Shown: positions 1-7,764, numbered from the stretch's first letter. The stretch is 18,788 nucleotides of DNA from Bacillota bacterium (GCA_021846605.1 JAJZWQ010000043.1:1-18788); one strand, 5' to 3'. Numbers and translations: made by a program. Notes: generated by a model not told the origin, from the letters alone.

Positions 1-2
1 CC

Positions 3-398
3 GGCCTCGCGGTCGCGTCCGCGCCACCAACCGATGCCGGGGTTGCCTCGGGCCTGTTCAACACCACCCAGCAACTCGGCGGCGCGCTCGGCCTCGCCCT
101 GCTCACCAGACTCGCCGCCAGCCACTTACACCCCGCCGCGCACCTCGCCGCCCTTACCGGTTACCACCTCGCATTCGCCGCCGCCACCGGCCTGGTCATC
201 GCGGCGCTCCTGCTCACCGTGCCCGCCACAGCCGCCCAGGCAACAAGCCCCCAAACCGTAAGCCCCCGCGCCGGGCTCGACGCGCGCGGATGGAAGATGA
301 GCACCGGCAAGACAGCCACGCCTCCTCTCGGGTCTGCCCCAGATCGGGAACGCCCGGCACCAGCAACCGCACCGACGCAGACCTCCGATTCACTCTGA
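3..398 (+). CDS. MFS transporter, DHA2 (EmrB/QacA-like) family, C-terminal part
   Basis: The reading frame is open from base 3 to a TGA at 396-398; the 5' part lies outside the window. The visible 131 residues start with a segment typical of the last third of 14-TM drug:proton antiporters (small residues, then DAGVASGLFNTTQQLGGALG). A further hydrophobic helix (LAFAAATGLVIAALLLTV) follows, and then a polar tail of about 55 residues. The AG-ASGL-N-QQ-GGALG signature is characteristic of DHA2 exporters in the inner membrane, which expel drugs or other toxic compounds using the proton gradient. The long polar tail is somewhat unusual and may be low-complexity read-through. The gene precedes the hydrolase/TetR pair on the same strand, but 380 bases and a separate promoter lie between them, so co-regulation is only possible. 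The substrate cannot be told. Confidence 0.72.
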   Translation, partial: GLAVASAPPTDAGVASGLFNTTQQLGGALGLALLTRLAASHLHPAAHLAALTGYHLAFAAATGLVIAALLLTVPATAAQATSPQTVSPRAGLDARGWKMSTGKTATPPLGSAPDRERPAPATAPTQTSDSL

Positions 399-682
399 CC
401 CGCACCCGAGATCGTGCCGACCAGATCGAGACAGCACCTGTCCGATGCCACCGCAGTTCCGGGAGTCGCCCGCAGCCACGTCGTCACCGCGGTTGGCGAC
501 TGCGCAGCCGCCTGACCGACCCGTGGACCCTTGATCCACTCGCGCACGAAGTGAACTTGTCGCGCTCCGTGCCGTGCGACTTCCGATCGAGCGGAGGGCC
601 CCTGTCTGGATGCAGCCGTGCCGTGGCCCGACGCGGAGTCGGACCCGCGCCGATGGAGTCCGGCCGGAACGCGACCTCGTGC
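399..682. other. non-coding stretch between the MFS gene and the operator region
   Basis: I see no convincing gene here. Open frames on both strands have compositions typical of GC-rich shadow frames (Arg/Ser/Pro-rich) and no recognisable motif or ribosome binding site. Nothing hairpin-like with a T tract is obvious after the MFS stop codon. Confidence 0.5.
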
Positions 683-711
683 TTGACATAGCTAATACCA
701 TTAGCCATTCT
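683..711 (+). promoter_or_regulatory. probable promoter of the hydrolase-TetR operon
   Basis: A perfect -35 hexamer TTGACA is at 683-688. Seventeen bases further on is a weak -10-like CATTCT at 706-711. The palindromic operator at 691-705 fills the spacer, which fits steric repression. The local sequence is AT-rich compared with everything around it. Confidence 0.5.
691..705. promoter_or_regulatory. palindromic operator 1 (probable TetR-family site)
   Basis: GCTAATACCATTAGC is a perfect 6-bp inverted repeat with a 3-bp spacer, lying between the -35 and -10 elements. The same half-sites recur at 719-733. A TetR-family regulator is encoded as the second gene of the downstream operon, so autoregulation is the natural reading. 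Confidence 0.65.
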
Positions 712-718
712 GGCCCTG

Positions 719-733
719 GCTAATGACATTAGC
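719..733. promoter_or_regulatory. palindromic operator 2 (probable TetR-family site)
   Basis: GCTAATGACATTAGC has the same half-sites as operator 1 and a different 3-bp centre. Its centre is 28 bp downstream of the first, near the expected transcription start, about 48 bases before the hydrolase ATG. Confidence 0.65.
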
Positions 734-780
734 TGCACCCCCGCCCCCAGGCCGGGGGCACAGGGGGTACATCGAGTGCT

Positions 781-1608
781 ATGGCCGCAGCCGTTGACAC
801 CAAGACCTGCTTCCTGGGCCGGGGCGAGGGCCGCATCGCCTACGAGGCGACCGGCCGGGGGCCGCTCGTCGTCTGCGCCCCCGGCATGGGGGACCTGCGC
901 TCCGTTTACCGATTCCTCGCGCCGGCGCTGGCGGAGGCCGGCTACCGCGCAGCCACGGTCGACCTGCGCGGCCACGGCGAGAGCGACGCCACCTTTGCGG
1001 TGTGCAACGACGTGGCGCTCGGGACGGACCTGGTGTCCCTGGTGGAGCACCTGGGCGGCGGCCCGGCGGTGCTCGTCGGCAACTCGATGGGCGCCGCGGC
1101 GGCGGCGTGGGCGGCTGCGGAGGCGTCCCGCCTAGTCGCGGGCCTTGTCCCCATCGGACCCTCCGTGCGCAATGTCCCGATCGGCGCCGCGTCAACGCTG
1201 GCTCTGCGGCTGGGCCTGCTCCGGCCGTGGGGTCCGGCGCTCTGGAACGCGTACTACGCCAGGCTCTACCCCGGCCGCCCGCCAGCCGACCTCGCTGAGC
1301 ACCGGGCCCACATCACCCGCAGCTTGCGCCAACCTGGGCATTGGCGGGCGTTTCTCGCCACCACCCATACATCGCACGCCCCCGTCGAAGCCCGCCTCGG
1401 TGAGATCCACGCTCCCGCCCTGGTGGTGATGGGTGCGCGAGACCCCGAGTTTCCGAACCCTTCGGCCGAGGGGCGGTTCGTCGCCGACGCGCTAGCGGGC
1501 GAACTGCGGATGGTGCCGAACGCCGGGCACTACCCGCAAGCCGAGTACCCCGAGATCGTCAATCCCGCCGTGCTCGCCTTCCTGGCCAGGGTGTTCCGGC
1601 ATGCCTAG
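781..1608 (+). CDS. alpha/beta-fold hydrolase
   Basis: A 275-residue protein with the full alpha/beta hydrolase layout. The oxyanion-loop region is PGMGDLRS (34-41) and a DLRGHGESD segment (61-69) follows. The nucleophile elbow GNSMGA places Ser102, the acid is Asp221 in GARDPEF, and the base is His250 in NAGHYPQ. Length and order fit single-domain esterases, lipases and lactonases of the cytosolic type; no signal peptide is seen. The elbow reads GNSMG rather than the commoner GHSMG. The substrate cannot be deduced. The start ATG follows a G-rich stretch (764-768). The last 8 bases overlap the TetR start, so the two genes are probably translationally coupled and controlled by the twin operator upstream. 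The pair resembles inducible detoxification modules in which the regulator senses the hydrolase substrate; that is inference. Confidence 0.85.
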   Translation: MAAAVDTKTCFLGRGEGRIAYEATGRGPLVVCAPGMGDLRSVYRFLAPALAEAGYRAATVDLRGHGESDATFAVCNDVALGTDLVSLVEHLGGGPAVLVGNSMGAAAAAWAAAEASRLVAGLVPIGPSVRNVPIGAASTLALRLGLLRPWGPALWNAYYARLYPGRPPADLAEHRAHITRSLRQPGHWRAFLATTHTSHAPVEARLGEIHAPALVVMGARDPEFPNPSAEGRFVADALAGELRMVPNAGHYPQAEYPEIVNPAVLAFLARVFRHA

Positions 1609-2179
1609 GGCCAGCCTCAGCCCCGCGTTGCTCATCGCCGAAGCCGCCCGCCTGGCGGACGCGGTGGGCTTCGATCAGTTGAGCCTGGCCGCGGTCGCGC
1701 GGCGCTTCGGAGTCGCCGTGCCCAGCCTGTACAAACACGTGGGCGGCCTCGCGGGTCTCAGGCGCGGACTCGCCGTGCTCGCCGTCCGCGAGCTGGGCGC
1801 AGCCCTCGCCGCCGCCGGCGAGGGGAGCCCGGGTGAGCGTCTGAGAGCCATGGCCGAGGCCTACCGCGACTATGCCCGCGCCCACCCCGGCCGCTACCAG
1901 GCCACCTTGCGCGCGCCGGAACCGGGCGACGCCGAGCACCGCGCGGCCAGCGACGCGGTGCTGGCCACCATCTTCGACGCGCTGGCGCCATACGGCCTCG
2001 GCAGGGCGGATGCCGTCGACGCCACACGCGTGCTGCGGGCCGCGCTGCACGGCTTCGTCGCCCTGGAGTCCGAGGGCGCCTTCGGGCTGCCGCGGGACGT
2101 CGACCGCTCCTTCGCCCGGCTGGTGGATGTCTTGGACAGCGCAGTGCGCCATTGGAGCGGAGACCAGCCCCCCAAGTAG
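1601..2179 (+). CDS. TetR/AcrR-family transcriptional regulator
   Basis: A 192-residue protein. The N-terminal helix-turn-helix covers about residues 8-52, with the typical sequence LSLAAVARRFGVAVPSLYKH in the recognition region. The C-terminal ligand-binding part carries a YRDYARAHPGRY segment (around 87-98), as in the TetR C-terminal WHG-type domain, followed by an ALHGFVALE helix. The ATG overlaps the end of the hydrolase gene by 8 bases. As a dimeric repressor it is expected to bind the two GCTAAT-N3-ATTAGC palindromes at 691-733 and so repress its own operon until a small-molecule ligand releases it. The ligand is unknown. Only 25 bases separate its stop from the end of the convergent ATPase gene. 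Confidence 0.85.
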   Translation: MPRASLSPALLIAEAARLADAVGFDQLSLAAVARRFGVAVPSLYKHVGGLAGLRRGLAVLAVRELGAALAAAGEGSPGERLRAMAEAYRDYARAHPGRYQATLRAPEPGDAEHRAASDAVLATIFDALAPYGLGRADAVDATRVLRAALHGFVALESEGAFGLPRDVDRSFARLVDVLDSAVRHWSGDQPPK

Positions 2180-2204
2180 CTCCAGGGCGCGCGCAGGTCT
2201 CGTG

Positions 2205-3155
2205 TCAACGCCCCGTATGCACCCGGCGGTGCGATTCAGCGCCGCCCTGCGGGTGGGTCCCCGTAGCGGCGAGAGGAGCACGCTGCGGCTCCCGGACCCA
2301 CCCGTCGCGCAGCCACCCCGCAGCCGCCTGCACCGTCCACGGCTCGGGGGTGACCACCAGCCACACGGCCTGGGCCGCCACCAAGGCGGCGGCTGGACGG
2401 GGGTCACGGGGGTCGGGCGACGGCAGGCAAATGGTCCACCGCGCGCGGCGCGCCGTAGCCGCGCTCAGTTCGACGGCGTCTTCACTTGGCGATCGTTCGG
2501 TCACGTCCACGTCCCGCGGCCCGACCTGGCGCCGGCTGCCACCCGGCGGATGATCGGCGTGCGGCAGCACCGCCAGGCCTGGGTAGGCCCGCAGGTCGAG
2601 CGCCTCGACGGCGTGCCCCGCGCCGGCCAGCAGGAAGCAGACGTGGGCGGCAACGGTGCTCCCACCACAGCCGGGCGCGGCTCCGAGGACGGCCACCACG
2701 GGGCCGCCCCCTGTCCCCTCGGCCCGTGGGGCGGTCGGTGTCTCGATCAGGTCGCGCACGTCTTGGTAGGTGCGGCGCGGGCTCCCCAGGGACGCCGGCA
2801 CGTCCCGCGACCGGACGGCGCCGGGCAGCAGGTCGAACACCGCCGCTCCGTGGGCGACCGGGCGGGCCAGCTCACGCGCCTGCTCGTCCGGGGTCCCGAG
2901 CAGGACGACGATCCGCGCCCGGGACAGCGCCTGCCGCGGGGCCACAACGGCCTCGGCCACCGGCAGGTCGCCCGCGAGTGTGCGCGCGACGACCACCGCC
3001 TCTGCGTCCGAGGCGCCTGCGGCGTCGGCGAGGTGATGGCCGAAAGGTACGGGCGGCCCGGTCTCCTGGTGTTCCGCCGCGGCGAAGGCGGCGCGCAGGT
3101 CCTCGGTGAACGGCACCGCGGCGGACCTGCTGCCCGAGGCGAGCAGGTAGCGCAT
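2205..3155 (-). CDS. CpaE/MinD-like P-loop ATPase with degenerate Walker A
   Basis: A 316-residue protein starting at an ATG preceded by GGAG ten bases upstream. The longer open frame on the same strand has no coding character beyond this start. Residues 1 to about 145 form an N-terminal domain reminiscent of the receiver-like domain of CpaE/TadZ proteins. A MinD-type ATPase domain begins near 152 with the strand VVAVLG. Its phosphate loop, GAAPGCGGST (158-167), aligns with the deviant Walker A of CpaE (GxKGGVGATT), but both lysines are replaced (Ala160, Gly165). A later VVTPEPWTVQAAAGWL segment matches the MinD-like 'VVTPEP-SV' stretch. Loss of the lysines suggests weak or absent ATP hydrolysis, as known for some TadZ/CpaE localisation proteins. 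It lies 20 bases downstream of a truncated SSB ORF, a pairing that recalls integrative-element backbones (inference). Confidence 0.6.
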   Translation of the reverse strand: MRYLLASGSRSAAVPFTEDLRAAFAAAEHQETGPPVPFGHHLADAAGASDAEAVVVARTLAGDLPVAEAVVAPRQALSRARIVVLLGTPDEQARELARPVAHGAAVFDLLPGAVRSRDVPASLGSPRRTYQDVRDLIETPTAPRAEGTGGGPVVAVLGAAPGCGGSTVAAHVCFLLAGAGHAVEALDLRAYPGLAVLPHADHPPGGSRRQVGPRDVDVTERSPSEDAVELSAATARRARWTICLPSPDPRDPRPAAALVAAQAVWLVVTPEPWTVQAAAGWLRDGWVREPQRAPLAATGTHPQGGAESHRRVHTGR

Positions 3156-3175
3156 CGGGGGTCGTCTCCGTCCGA

Positions 3176-3400
3176 TCAAAGGGATGAACGGTGGCCGGAC
3201 GGGAAAGTCCGGGCAGAGTCGTTCGCCGTCTCCATCCGCGGTGTGCATCGGGAGCGACGGATGAAGTCCGCGCCCTGGTCCTCCCCGGGCCGGTCCACGG
3301 CCAGGGTGAAGCGGAGCTTCATGCTCCCGTCTTGGCCGAGCCCCTGCGGTTCGGCGTCCCGCGTCAGCCGCCCGATCAGGACCACCGCGTTGTTGACCAC
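3176..3400 (-). CDS. truncated single-stranded DNA-binding protein-like ORF
   Basis: A GTG start preceded by GAGGGGG (9-base spacing) opens a 74-residue ORF. Its first 47 residues are clearly SSB-like: VNNAVVLIGRLTRD, then MKLRFTLAVDRP and GADFI, the first three beta strands of the OB fold. From residue 48 the expected segment (V-V-W/F-G-K-AE-A-YL-KG) is replaced by a poorly matching sequence with only faint similarity (ETANDSARTFPSG), and the frame stops at residue 74. Normal bacterial SSBs have an OB fold of about 105 residues plus an acidic tail. The other two frames downstream do not restore the family pattern, so a simple frameshift is not enough to explain it. It is probably a decayed or minimal SSB, transcribed with the ATPase gene that follows. 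Confidence 0.5.
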   Translation of the reverse strand: MVNNAVVLIGRLTRDAEPQGLGQDGSMKLRFTLAVDRPGEDQGADFIRRSRCTPRMETANDSARTFPSGHRSSL

Positions 3401-3603
3401 CTGCGACGACCCCCTCGGACTGAATTTTAGGAACGCTCTCGCCTGGGGCTCGCCGCCGGGACGGCCGCGAGGGCCGCGCAGCGACCGCGCCCTCTCCGCC
3501 GGAGGCGCCCGCCCCCCCGCCGACGGGGGGTATGCACGCGCGACCACGGATGCCATGATGGTCACGCGGGAGGACCCGCCTGGACCTGGGGGGCGTTCGG
3601 ACG

Positions 3604-4230
3604 TTGCCGTCTGCCGACTTCGGACCGCTTGCGCTGGCCGTGTATCCACGGGTAGCCGCCGCCCTGGCCAAGGACGCATCTGGACACGACCTGGCGCACG
3701 TCCTGCGCGTCCGGACCCTGGCGTTGCGCCTGGCCGCCGCTGAGGACGCCGATCCGGTCGTCGTCGAGCTGATCGCCCTGCTGCACGATGTCGGCAGCCC
3801 CGAGGGCAGGGCGGGACACGGCGCGCGGGGCGCCACGTTGGCCCGGGCCTGGTTGGAGGAGGCGCACGCCGGCCGCGACCTCGCAAGGCGCGTGGTCGAC
3901 GCGATCGCCGCCCTGTCGTGGTCCACGGGTCGCACGCCCGAAAGCCTGGAAGGACGCCTGGTGCAGGACGCGGACCGGCTGGACGCCATCGGCGCCGTCG
4001 GCATCGGACGCGCCTTCGCCTACGGCGGCGCCCACGGCCAGGGCACCGGCCTTCCCGCGGCCGGGGTGGGCCCCGCGGCCGGCACGACCGTGGCGCACTT
4101 CGCGGAGAAGCTGCTGCGGCTGACCGGCCACCTCCACACCCAGGCGGCACGCCGCCTGGCCCAGGGCCGCCACGCCTTCCTGGTGGCGTTTCTGGAGCGG
4201 CTCGACGCCGAGGCCGCCGGCGAAGCGTAA
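3604..4230 (+). CDS. HD-domain phosphohydrolase (YedJ-like)
   Basis: A 208-residue protein of the HD superfamily. Metal-binding residues are visible: His32 in HDLAHVLRV, the HD doublet His61-Asp62 in ALLHDVG, and Asp124 in QDADRLDAIGAVGIGR. The last segment is nearly diagnostic of the YedJ-type subgroup, cytosolic metal-dependent phosphohydrolases of unknown substrate. Length fits the family. The start is uncertain: a TTG at 3604 follows a run of Gs (3588-3593) with 10-base spacing, an in-frame stop lies at 3556, and no ATG or GTG lies between. It is divergent from the SSB/ATPase genes across about 200 bases that must hold both promoters, and it ends just before a hairpin terminator. Confidence 0.82.
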   Translation: MPSADFGPLALAVYPRVAAALAKDASGHDLAHVLRVRTLALRLAAAEDADPVVVELIALLHDVGSPEGRAGHGARGATLARAWLEEAHAGRDLARRVVDAIAALSWSTGRTPESLEGRLVQDADRLDAIGAVGIGRAFAYGGAHGQGTGLPAAGVGPAAGTTVAHFAEKLLRLTGHLHTQAARRLAQGRHAFLVAFLERLDAEAAGEA

Positions 4231-4235
4231 CGAAC

Positions 4236-4257
4236 GGGGCGGAGCCGCCGCCCCTTT
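4236..4257 (+). terminator. hairpin terminator after the HD gene
   Basis: A perfect 7-bp stem GGGGCGG/CCGCCCC with a 5-base loop AGCCG is followed by TTT. It starts five bases after the HD gene stop codon. The T tract is short, so termination may be partial. Confidence 0.55.
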
Positions 4258-4301
4258 CACAGATCATGGGCCGCAGAGCCCGACCCCGGGGGGTTTCCTT
4301 T

Positions 4302-4835
4302 GTGGTGTCGCTTGTGTATCCGGAAGTCCTCTGGCTCGCGCGCCACCTGCCGCCGACCATCCACCCGATGATCCTGCACTTCCCCATCGTCTTGCTCTAC
4401 CTGACCTCCGCCATCTCGGTGGCCGACCTCGCGGTGCGCGACCGCGACCGCTTCCTGCAGCGGAGCGGTTTCTGGTCCCTGACCCTCGCCTGCGGGGCCA
4501 TCGTGGTGACCATGACCGCGGGATTGCTGTCCGAACAGTGGGTCCACTGGACGCCGGCCACGCGCGCCATCCTTTCACAGCACCAGCACTGGGCCATCCT
4601 CACCGGCCTGAGTGCGGGTGCCGCCTGGCTGCTGCGGGTCTCGGCCCGCTTCCGCGACCGCCGCCCCTGGTCGGCGCTGGGCAGCGGCCGCGGCCGCAAC
4701 ACGGGGCTGGCGACCGTGCTCGTGCTGATCGCCACCATCTGCGTGACGGTGACGGCGCACCTGGGCGGGCGCATGGTCTACACGCACGGCATCGGGGTCA
4801 ACGGGGTCACGCGCCGGCGGCACCCCCCCGGCTAG
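4302..4835 (+). CDS. DUF2231 family integral membrane protein
   Basis: About 177 residues with four hydrophobic segments. The family hallmarks are visible: an N-terminal TIHPMILHFPIVLLY (His21 and His26), a central SQHQHWAILTGL segment, and a C-terminal AHLGGRMVYTHGIGV. In DUF2231 proteins these histidines are thought to bind heme or metal in the membrane, and the family often occurs near respiratory genes; its exact function is unsettled. I chose the GTG at 4302 because GGGGGG lies nine bases upstream; an in-frame ATG at 4266 would add 12 residues but has no nearby ribosome binding site. It lies downstream of the HD gene, separated by a hairpin terminator, and is followed by further membrane-protein genes on the same strand. 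Confidence 0.82.
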   Translation: MVSLVYPEVLWLARHLPPTIHPMILHFPIVLLYLTSAISVADLAVRDRDRFLQRSGFWSLTLACGAIVVTMTAGLLSEQWVHWTPATRAILSQHQHWAILTGLSAGAAWLLRVSARFRDRRPWSALGSGRGRNTGLATVLVLIATICVTVTAHLGGRMVYTHGIGVNGVTRRRHPPG

Positions 4836-4923
4836 AGCCCGCTCCGACCGGACGCGCCGAACGCCGCCGCCGCGGGCGGTCGGAACGCAGGCGGCGCGCT
4901 CCAACCGCGGCAGAAGGGATGGG

Positions 4924-5364
4924 ATGCCAGTGGACGAAACGCGAGACCCCACGGGCGCAGACCCGCGAGACACGCCCCCCGCCCTCGGCGCGCACCCGGA
5001 TTCGCCCGCGGAGCCCGACGCAGCCCGCGGCCTGACGGTCGCCGACGCGGAACTGCCCGTACCGCTGCGGCCGGCGAGCGACACCCTGGCCGAGCGCGCC
5101 GATCCGCCCGTGGATGTCGCGCCGCGACCGGCGCGCCGCCCGGGCCGACGGCCCCGCATCGATGTGGGACCGGGGCTGTCAGCGATCATCCTGGGGGGAT
5201 TCGTGCTCGGCTTGGCGCCGCCGATCGTCGTGGCCGTGGCGGCGGCGACCACGACCGTTCCCACCCTGCGGTGGCTGGCCCTGCCGGGCCACCTGGCGAT
5301 GCTGGGGCTGGGCTCGTGGGTCGTGGGCATGCTGCTGGTGGCGCGCGACATGATGCGCCCCTGA
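4924..5364 (+). CDS. hypothetical membrane protein with a long charged N-terminus
   Basis: A 146-residue protein I do not recognise. The first 80 or so residues are rich in Pro, Asp, Arg and Ala and probably disordered and cytosolic. Two hydrophobic segments follow: LSAIILGGFVLGLAPPIVVAVAA (about 86-108) and, after a short loop, HLAMLGLGSWVVGMLLVA (about 124-141). The protein ends in a short Arg/Met tail. AAGGG precedes the ATG by five bases. It sits between DUF2231 and another small membrane-protein gene, all on the plus strand, so it may belong to the same transcription unit. Coding potential is supported by the clean amphipathic/hydrophobic division, not by any family match. Confidence 0.55.
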   Translation: MPVDETRDPTGADPRDTPPALGAHPDSPAEPDAARGLTVADAELPVPLRPASDTLAERADPPVDVAPRPARRPGRRPRIDVGPGLSAIILGGFVLGLAPPIVVAVAAATTTVPTLRWLALPGHLAMLGLGSWVVGMLLVARDMMRP

Positions 5365-5576
5365 GGCACTGCGGCGGCGGGGCATGCGGCCGTCCGACTT
5401 TCGAAACGGTCGGATACCCGCAGGGCCCTTGGGCCCGCCGCCGGGGTACCGAGGCGCCTCCCGCCGTCTACAATGGGGGTTGGCGCCCGCGCCGCGGCAA
5501 GGGGTGCCAACCGCATCGGCCGCCGGGCCCTGGGGGCACCGGCCCGCCACCGGCCGGCGCAAGGGGGGAACCGTTC

Positions 5577-5825
5577 GTGTCACTGGCCTTCCTGTTGCTC
5601 ATGGCTGGAGTCGGCGCCCTGATCGGGCACCACATCGCGGGCGGTCGCTGGGGCTCCACCGCATGGTATGGGGCGGCAATCGGCGTCGTCGTCGGGATGG
5701 CGCTGCCGTTCATCCTGGGCCTGGTCGTCGGCGCGGTCGTCGTCGCCCTGCACCTGCTGGTGCTGCTGGCCCTGATCGTGCTGGTGCTGCTCGCGGTCGC
5801 CGCGGTGTGGCGCGCCCTGCACTAG
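5577..5825 (+). CDS. small hydrophobic membrane protein
   Basis: An 82-residue protein, almost wholly hydrophobic, with two or three membrane spans: residues 2-20, then about 28-82, which is dense in Gly, Val and Leu. A GTG start follows the strong AAGGGGGGAA site with a 6-base gap. It has no soluble domain and no motif I can assign; Gly-xxx-Gly spacing in the middle suggests helix packing. It ends 23 bases before the MFS start and is probably co-transcribed with it. Confidence 0.55.
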   Translation: MSLAFLLLMAGVGALIGHHIAGGRWGSTAWYGAAIGVVVGMALPFILGLVVGAVVVALHLLVLLALIVLVLLAVAAVWRALH

Positions 5826-5848
5826 GATCGGGGGAAAGGGGCGGGCGC

Positions 5849-7034
5849 GTGCCGACCCGGGACGGGGTGCCCGCTCCAAGCCGCGGACTGTGTGCGTGGT
5901 ATCAGGGCCTTTTGTGGACGGCCGCCGGGGTGTGGTGGCCGTTCCTCTTTCCACTGATCGCCCGACGCGGGGTCGGGTTTGCGCGGCTGGGCCTGCTGGT
6001 GGCGGTGTGGCCCGCAACGGCCTTGCTCGCGCAGCCGCTGGCGGGCTGGCTGTGCGACCGCAGCGGCAGGACGCGGGTCGTGCAGTGCCTGCTTTCGCTG
6101 GGGGCGGCCGCGGTGCTGCCGCTGTTTGGCATCGTCTCGGGCCTGGCCCCGGAGCTCGCGGTCGTGGTCGCCTTCGCGCTGCTCAATGCGCCATCGGTCC
6201 CCCTGGCCGACGCCCTCACCGTCGCGCAACTGCAGCGGGTGGGCGGCGACTACGGCGGCGTGCGCCTCTGGGGATCGGCGGGATTCGCCGTCGCCGGCAT
6301 TGCCGCCGGTCTGGCGGTGCACCTGCGCTGGATCCAACCCTCCGGACTGCTGGTCGTCGGTGCCGTGCTGACGGTGCCGGTCGCCCTGCTTGCCCTGGCA
6401 TTCCCAGCCGACGTGCGGGGTCTGGCCCCCCGCACCCCCGCGGGCGCGGTGCTTCAGGCGCGGCCCCTGCTGACCCTCTTGGGCCTGTTCGCGCTGGTGC
6501 TGGTGCCGATGAACGCGCACTCCACCTATTTTTCCCTCTACCTTGCCCACCTGGGGGGCGGCGCCGTCTTCCAGGGGGCCGGCTGGGCCCTGCCCGCCCT
6601 GGTCGAGGTGCCCTTCTTCCTGTGGGGGGCCGCGGCTGCAGCGCCGCCTCGGCGTGCGGCGCACCCTCGTCGTCGCCTTCGCCTGCCAGGGCGTGTCCCT
6701 GGCCGCCGTCGCGCTGGCGGCGAGCCCGTTGGCGGCGACCGCGGGTGCGCTGCTGCAGGGACCGGCGTTCGCCCTCTTCTACGGGGCCGCGGTGCCGGCC
6801 GTCGACCGCCTGGCACCGCCCGGCCTGCGCGCCAGCGGCCAAGCGCTGCTGTGGGCCAGCTGCTTCGGTGCCGGCAGCGTCGCGGCCAACCTTGGCGCGG
6901 CCTGGGGTGCCGCCGCCCTGGGACCGGCCGGGCTGTATCGGGCCATGGCCGGCTGGTCGTTGGCGGCAACCCTGGTCTTTGCCCTGCTGGCGCCGCGGAC
7001 GGCCCCCCAGGGCGCCGAGGCGGGCGGAACCTAG
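5849..7034 (+). pseudogene. MFS transporter (LacY-like/MFS_1-like), frameshifted
   Basis: A GTG start with GGAAAGGGG eight bases upstream opens an MFS protein (WWPFLFPLIARRGVGFARLG, then the loop GWLCDRSGRTR typical of the TM2-TM3 MFS motif). The frame is good through about residue 258 (LVEVPFFLWG). The family-like sequence then continues only in the next frame: RLQRRLGVRRTLVVAFACQG, later FALFYGAAVPAVDRLAPPGL and LGPAGLYRAMAG, to a TAG at 7032-7034. The break falls in a six-G run (6624-6629); one G fewer would give a continuous 12-helix protein of about 394 residues. The stop codon's final G is the first base of the adjacent transposon. The protein resembles nucleoside/sugar-proton symporter-like MFS members. 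The break may be a real recent mutation or a base-calling error in the run. Confidence 0.75.
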
Positions 7035-7143
7035 TGGCGCGCTCCCTTCGTTCAGGGGCCAACAGGGCCAGGGTGGGTACGTGGCCGGTCAGGTTGGAGT
7101 GAGCACGAACGCAAAGTCCTTCACGAGCATCGTCAGAAGCTCG
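7034..7143. repeat. left-end direct repeat, copy 1 (remnant of an IS630 end)
   Basis: A 110-base segment matching 7765-7874 with about eight mismatches and no gaps. It contains the terminal inverted repeat and the last 17 codons of the small minus-strand ORF present in the inner copy. Similarity stops abruptly at 7143. It is best read as what is left of a first IS copy after deletion. Confidence 0.8.
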
Positions 7144-7209
7144 ACAAGGCCTACCCCTCCTCCTTCCACGCCAGATCAAACACGGGTGACGGAGTCCCCG
7201 CCTCGCCCG

Positions 7210-7734
7210 TCAAATGAGGGCACTGATATCCAGCCAGCCGTACGCCGTGTAGTCCAGGATCGCGCCACCGATCTCGATGTGGGTGGTCCGCAGGGGCCGC
7301 CCACCCAACGCCTCGTAGAAACGGCGGGCAGGCGCGTCGTTGAGGAACCAGACAAACATCGAGCGCATGCCTTGGGAGGCGAGCCAGCGTGCCACCTCCC
7401 CGACCAGTTCCCTCCCTATCCCTCGCCGCCGGAACGCCTCCAGGATGTGGATGCCCCAGAGTTCTCCCGTGTAGACCGGAGCGACCGGTTCCCTGGCGCG
7501 ACCCGGACCGCCCAACGCAAAACCGACCACGCCAGCGTTGTCTACCTCAGCGACGAACAGGCGTGTGCCATCGTCGCCCAGGATCCTACGCCACGTCCCC
7601 TCGGACTCGTCGTAGCAGAGTTCTGCAAGGTACTCGTCAGGGACCAGCCCGCGGTAAGCGGTCCGCCAACTGGCTATGTGCACCCTGGCGATGGCGGCAG
7701 CGTCCTTCGGGTCGGCAACCCGAATCGTGACCAC
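7210..7734 (-). CDS. GNAT-family N-acetyltransferase (transposon passenger)
   Basis: A 174-residue acetyltransferase. The N-terminus IRVADPKDAAAIARVHIASW is typical of the GNAT fold. The acetyl-CoA pyrophosphate-binding loop is RRRGIGR at 102-108 (Q/R-x-x-G-x-G/A), followed by LNDAPARRFYEALGG, the usual motif B region. The enzyme moves an acetyl group from acetyl-CoA to an amine; the substrate (peptide, polyamine, drug) is not evident. A GTG at 7734 with GGGGG seven bases upstream is preferred over an upstream in-frame TTG. It lies between the two left-end repeats of the IS630 element and runs in the same direction as the transposase. Its composition is less GC-rich than the flanking chromosomal genes, consistent with acquisition by transfer. 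Confidence 0.85.
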   Translation of the reverse strand: MVTIRVADPKDAAAIARVHIASWRTAYRGLVPDEYLAELCYDESEGTWRRILGDDGTRLFVAEVDNAGVVGFALGGPGRAREPVAPVYTGELWGIHILEAFRRRGIGRELVGEVARWLASQGMRSMFVWFLNDAPARRFYEALGGRPLRTTHIEIGGAILDYTAYGWLDISALI

Positions 7735-7764
7735 CGACGCACCCCCGCTCCAAGACGCCAAATG

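Noticed and set aside
3176..3260. Simple frameshift rescuing the SSB C-terminal half
   Set aside because: All three minus-strand frames after residue 47 were read and none gives the expected OB-fold beta-4/beta-5 or acidic tail.
3156..4004. Upstream extension of the ATPase frame on the minus strand
   Set aside because: It runs antisense to the HD gene and through the SSB ORF, is Arg/Ser/Pro-rich, and the family-like protein starts cleanly at the ATG at 3155.
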